IMG/VR virus record: IMGVR_UViG_3300025070_000216
Coordinates: 1 to 24,960 of that record
Origin: a virus
DNA length: 24,960 nucleotides
Direction: 5' to 3' (one strand)
Shown here: in pieces, positions 21,463 through 24,960 of the stretch
How positions within the stretch are numbered: the stretch's first letter is position 1
How the letters are laid out: each line of letters begins with the position of its first letter
Position numbers and translations under genes: made by a program
The notes under the pieces: model-generated
What the model saw: only the letters and a program-made list of their open reading frames with translations
What the model was told of the DNA's origin: nothing
The model's database searches: none

Positions 21463-24400
21463 AAGACATGGAAGAACTAGGGTTTGGTGGTGCAGAACCA
21501 TCTCCCTTAACAGCAACCGTCAGTGACCTCGCTCTCAAAGCTGCACGTAAGCAAGCAGAAGCAGAGCGAGAAGATTTAGGCTTTTGGGAAATGGTGGGTA
21601 TGCGTCAACTAGACGCTGGCACTATCTTCTCAGCCACCGCCCTGCTTGACAGACCAGAAGCAGGGGAACAAGAAGCCCTTACAGATGAAATAATAGAAGA
21701 GCTTACAGGTGGTATCACAGATGAACGCGCCATTACTCGTATCCTAGAGGCCGCTGGGTCTAAGGGTGTAAACTATGGTAGAGCTATTGCTAGGGAAGTT
21801 AGACAGACTATAGAGACTAACCAAGCCCTCTCAGAGCAGGGACTGACAGGTGCAGCAGCTATGCTGTTCTCTGACGTACTAGACCCTGCTGACGCTGCTA
21901 TCATGGCTGCTACGGCTGCTGGTGTATCTGCTGCTGCCCCACCTCTAGCTCCTGTCACTGCTCCTGTAGCGGCTGCTGGTGCTAAAGGTTATCGACTGTT
22001 TAGTAAGTTTAAGAACAACAAGAAATACCTAGCTATGGCAGCAGGTGTTGGTGGAACAGAACTAGCAGCACTAGAACTTCTACGTTCTCAGTCTAAGTAT
22101 GACATCACAGGTGGTGACATCATCCTCGCTGGTACAATAGGTGCAGCAGGGGGTGCTGGTTTTACAAAGCTTGGGCAGGTTATGTATAGGCGTTCAGTCG
22201 TACAACAGGCACTGCGTAAGCAAGCTGATGGTGAGCCTCTAACTGCTACAGAGACTGCTATTCTACGTCAGAATGATGACGAGATACTAGCACAAAAGTT
22301 TCGGCAGATGGCACACGACAACGATGACTTTGGTGTAGATGAGCTAGCAGAAATTACAGGTGGTTCTGGTCTTACTCGTAAAGACTTTACACAAATGACA
22401 CCTGAGGAACTGGCAGCAGTCCCACGACAGCGTGGGGTAGGTGCAGGGGTCAGGGGTTTTCTTTCTGCTTTTGTAGAGACAAAGAACTCTGATGATGGTA
22501 TTGTACGATGGTTAGGCGATGGGCTTGGTCTAAATAGCACAGGTAATAAAGTAGGTGCTGATGGACGAGTTACTGCGGTAAACTTTGGAGCATTGGAGCA
22601 ACGCGACACACTTGTAATGCGTTACAGGTTGAGCATTGCTAACCCTATTAAAGAACTTCGTGAGCAATACACCTCTCGCACAAACATCAGCCAAGCAGAT
22701 TGGAATGTTCTGGTATCTCGCCAGTTGCGTATGCCTAATCCTGCTGCTGACCCTGCTGTAGTAAAAGCTGCTAACATCTATAAGACTAAGATGAAAGAAC
22801 TGGCGCAACAAGCTGTTGATGCCAATGTAGCTGGATTTGATGTGGGAACTATATCACGTATTCAGAACTACGCCCCACGTATCTTTAACAGGGGTAACAT
22901 TCGTAGGCTTCGTGAAGGCACACTCAAAGACAATGCAGATGGTAGCCTCAACGCAGCGTGGGGACAGCTAGCAGAAGCAGCTATTCGTAAAGGACAGCCT
23001 AACATTGAAACTACAGTCAAGAAAGCCCTTGAGAAGAAAAGAAAGGGTAAGGCTGTTAGTGCCAAGATGGTAAAAGACTACATCACACGTATCTCTAATG
23101 GATATATTAAAGGTGTACTAGACCCCTCTTACAATCAACGCTCTAATGCTAAGATGGCTAACGGTGACTTCGATGTAGAAGATTTCACCAATGTTATGAA
23201 GGCAGAAGGTTTTGGTGATGATGACATCGAACTAATCCTAGACGTTCTTACTGCTGATGCAAAAGTCAAAGGTCATAAACGTGCATTACCACGTATGATA
23301 CTTGACGAAGCTACAGAAATCACGGTTACTGGTTCTGATGGTAAACCTTTCCAGCTACGGTTTCACAACCTGCTAGAAGAGAACATGGAAAACCTGTTTG
23401 ACAGTTACGTGTTTCAACTCTCTGGTTCTATTGGACTAGCTAGGAATGGTATTGACACTAATGAAGTAGGCTCTAGCTTTGAGACTATCATTAGTAAAAT
23501 ATCTAATCAGGGTGATGCTGCTAGGCAGAAAGAGATAGAGTCTCTACGTTACATGTACGAGTCTACCAACGGTAGGTTTGCCTATCGGTCTGACTTGACA
23601 GAAACACAAAAGCAGACACTACGCCGTGTGCGTGAACTTAGCTTTATGGCTAACATGGGCATGTCAGGTATGGCAGCTATCATGGAACTGTCTAATGCTA
23701 TCTTTGAATATTCGTTCTCTACTCTAATCAAAACTGTACCTATGTATGGTAAGCTAATTAGAGACTCTCGTACAGGCCAACTTAGCTCAAGAGTGGCTAG
23801 GGAAATGGAGGCTGCTACTGGTGTAGGCGGTGACGGAATTGTATCTAAAGTTACAACTATGAGAAGCAGACTTGAAGGCGATGTGTCCGAAGGTATTCAG
23901 ATAGACGGAGAGATTACTAAGTTTGACGAACTGCTAGGTAAGGGACGTATCTTTACTTCTATTGCCTCTGGCTTGCAGGGTGTTACAGACGTACTGCGTA
24001 GGGTAACACTATACAACTACGCCTCAGAGTGGGCATATGCTCACAAGGCTGGTAAGGTAGCTATGTCTCCTATCAAGAGGGAGCAGTTGGGCATTACTGA
24101 TGAGATGGCACAACGTATTCGCAATCAGATTGATGAACACGCTGATTACTTGCCTGATGGTACACTCAATGGCCTGAACGCTGATAGGTGGACAGACTCT
24201 GATGCAGCAGACATTTTCTTTGCCTCTGCTCGTAGAGAAGCTACACAGGCTGTGCAAGAGATGAACGCAGGTTCAGTCAACGCACGTTTGCGTGGAGAAG
24301 TAGGTAAGTCTTTCTTTCAGTTCTTGTCCTTCCCTATGGCATCTATGGAACAACAGGCTATGAGACTTGGTGTTAGATTTGCTAATGGCGATCAGATGCA

Positions 24401-24809
24401 AGTAGCTAAGATTATGTCCTTCTCTATGATGCTGGGAAGCATGATGTACATGTCAAGGTCTTACCTTAACTCTATGGGACGTAGTGACCAAGACGAGTAC
24501 ATGAAGAGGCGTATGGAGACAGCTAACCTTCTACAAGGAGCATTGAGCCAGATTGGTGCAGCTTCTATGTTTGGTTACATCTACCAGCTAACTACTGGTG
24601 CTATGGACGGTAACACTAATGCCCTGACACCTGCTGGTGTATCTATGGGTATTGGGGCTATCAAAGGTGCTGGTGACATGTGGGATGCTCTAGGTGAGGG
24701 TGAACTAAGTGAGACTGAATTACGTAGTCTTCTTCGCATTTTTCCCTTTACATCTCTATATGGAGTTAGGCAGATACTTAATGCTACCGCAAATGCGGCT
24801 ACAAATTAA
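21441..24809 (+). CDS. Internal virion (ejection) protein, T7 gp16-like
   Basis: A 1122-residue protein (T7 gp16: 1318) likely forming the inner-membrane part of the DNA ejection channel. The first 240 residues lack the E-S-x-GL signature of the lytic transglycosylase found at the N-terminus of T7 gp16. Instead there are Ala/Gly-rich hydrophobic stretches at about 152-181, 197-214 and 227-241 that could insert in membrane. The rest is a long helical body; near residue 957 lies F-F-Q-F-L-S-F-P-M-A-S, a motif seen at the C-terminal end of many gp16-like proteins, followed by hydrophobic helices to the end. A strong AAGAGGAGA (21427-21435) within the preceding gene drives its start. The third copy of the 14-base repeat lies inside it. 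Confidence 0.9.
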   Translation: MAEQTFLKDMEELGFGGAEPSPLTATVSDLALKAARKQAEAEREDLGFWEMVGMRQLDAGTIFSATALLDRPEAGEQEALTDEIIEELTGGITDERAITRILEAAGSKGVNYGRAIAREVRQTIETNQALSEQGLTGAAAMLFSDVLDPADAAIMAATAAGVSAAAPPLAPVTAPVAAAGAKGYRLFSKFKNNKKYLAMAAGVGGTELAALELLRSQSKYDITGGDIILAGTIGAAGGAGFTKLGQVMYRRSVVQQALRKQADGEPLTATETAILRQNDDEILAQKFRQMAHDNDDFGVDELAEITGGSGLTRKDFTQMTPEELAAVPRQRGVGAGVRGFLSAFVETKNSDDGIVRWLGDGLGLNSTGNKVGADGRVTAVNFGALEQRDTLVMRYRLSIANPIKELREQYTSRTNISQADWNVLVSRQLRMPNPAADPAVVKAANIYKTKMKELAQQAVDANVAGFDVGTISRIQNYAPRIFNRGNIRRLREGTLKDNADGSLNAAWGQLAEAAIRKGQPNIETTVKKALEKKRKGKAVSAKMVKDYITRISNGYIKGVLDPSYNQRSNAKMANGDFDVEDFTNVMKAEGFGDDDIELILDVLTADAKVKGHKRALPRMILDEATEITVTGSDGKPFQLRFHNLLEENMENLFDSYVFQLSGSIGLARNGIDTNEVGSSFETIISKISNQGDAARQKEIESLRYMYESTNGRFAYRSDLTETQKQTLRRVRELSFMANMGMSGMAAIMELSNAIFEYSFSTLIKTVPMYGKLIRDSRTGQLSSRVAREMEAATGVGGDGIVSKVTTMRSRLEGDVSEGIQIDGEITKFDELLGKGRIFTSIASGLQGVTDVLRRVTLYNYASEWAYAHKAGKVAMSPIKREQLGITDEMAQRIRNQIDEHADYLPDGTLNGLNADRWTDSDAADIFFASARREATQAVQEMNAGSVNARLRGEVGKSFFQFLSFPMASMEQQAMRLGVRFANGDQMQVAKIMSFSMMLGSMMYMSRSYLNSMGRSDQDEYMKRRMETANLLQGALSQIGAASMFGYIYQLTTGAMDGNTNALTPAGVSMGIGAIKGAGDMWDALGEGELSETELRSLLRIFPFTSLYGVRQILNATANAATN
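23844..23857 (+). repeat. 14-base direct repeat, copy 3 (inside the gp16-like gene)
   Basis: Third exact copy of TCTAAAGTTACAAC, here encoding Ser-Lys-Val-Thr-Thr in frame. Being in a coding region, this copy may be coincidental. Confidence 0.45.
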
Positions 24810-24820
24810 TAGGAAAACAA

Positions 24821-24960
24821 ATGGCTTTTTCATATCAAGACTATACAGGGGATAACTCTACTACTACGTTTAGTATCCCTTTTACATACACTGCCACTAG
24901 TGAAATTAGTGTAACGGTAGACGGTGTGGCTCAAACTGGCCTTTCTTTTCCTTCTGCCTC
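24821..24960 (+). CDS. Tail fibre protein, N-terminal part (T7 gp17-like), cut by window end
   Basis: Only the first 46 codons are present. The product starts MAFSYQDYTGDNSTTTFSIP and continues with F-T-Y and S-E-I-S-V-T-V-D-G-V, the pattern of the T7 gp17 N-terminal domain that anchors the fibre to the tail (T7 reads ...FNIPFEYLARKFVVVTL-x-G-V). The receptor-binding part lies beyond the window. AGGAAA at 24811-24816 is the Shine-Dalgarno, 11 bases after the previous stop. Confidence 0.88.
   Translation, partial: MAFSYQDYTGDNSTTTFSIPFTYTATSEISVTVDGVAQTGLSFPSA

Noticed and set aside
1-24960. T7-type RNA polymerase gene and its promoters, tRNA genes, CRISPR arrays, insertion sequences, integrase or attachment sites
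   Set aside because: None could be seen by reading. Absence of the RNA polymerase cannot be claimed for the whole phage because T7 gene 1 would lie upstream of the window.

Overview
The window reads as a segment of a lytic podovirus (short-tailed dsDNA phage) genome. Every convincing gene is on the + strand, genes overlap or are separated by a few bases, and their order follows coliphage T7 genes 2.5 to 17: ssDNA-binding protein, endonuclease I, primase-helicase, DNA polymerase, exonuclease, then a gene 7.3-like pair, portal, scaffold, capsid, tail tubular proteins A and B, internal virion proteins and the start of the tail fibre. What departs from T7 is a nucleotide-metabolism block (DUF3310 protein, MazG-like pyrophosphohydrolase, adenosylcobalamin-dependent ribonucleotide reductase) lying between the replication and virion genes. 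A T7-like order plus a B12-dependent reductase is the signature of marine roseophage SIO1 and its relatives ('cobaviruses', Zobellviridae). The likely host is therefore a marine Rhodobacteraceae-type bacterium. This placement is inferred from gene content only; no database search was possible.

Layout. 1-94: leader with an inverted repeat and one copy of a 14-base repeat. 95-5912: replication and recombination (gp2.5-like SSB, endonuclease I, small unknown, gp4-like primase-helicase, gp5-like polymerase, endonuclease VII, small membrane protein, gp6-like exonuclease). 5897-8590: nucleotide supply (DUF3310, unknown, MazG-like, NrdJ). 8620-9308: a small conserved unknown and two tandem paralogous gp7.3-like virion proteins, one with a 12-proline run. 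9313-12993: portal, scaffold, a 267-base structured leader, major capsid. 13002-13031: strong intrinsic terminator. 13046-13845: four tiny, very basic proteins. 13858-24809: tail tube/nozzle and the internal core/ejection proteins. 24821-24960: N-terminus of the tail fibre, cut by the window edge.

How the genes work together. Host DNA is presumably degraded and recycled. NrdJ, using host B12, makes deoxynucleotides, and the MazG-like and DUF3310 proteins tune nucleotide pools. The T7-type replisome copies the genome, and two different junction-cleaving nucleases (T7 endonuclease I type and T4 endonuclease VII type) could process branches before packaging. The virion block builds the head through portal and scaffold, then the tail nozzle, and loads ejection proteins. 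The wall-degrading activity appears to be a T4-lysozyme-like domain inside the 1125-residue gp15-like protein rather than the N-terminal transglycosylase of T7 gp16.

Most notable points: the polymerase lacks the thioredoxin-binding insertion of T7 gp5; the muralytic domain is of a different family and in a different protein from T7; the gp7.3-like gene is duplicated in tandem; a cluster of basic mini-proteins sits after the capsid terminator; and the capsid leader contains repeated G/C-run hairpins and a possible 14-codon leader peptide. No T7-type RNA polymerase, terminase, tRNA, CRISPR array or insertion sequence is seen in this window.
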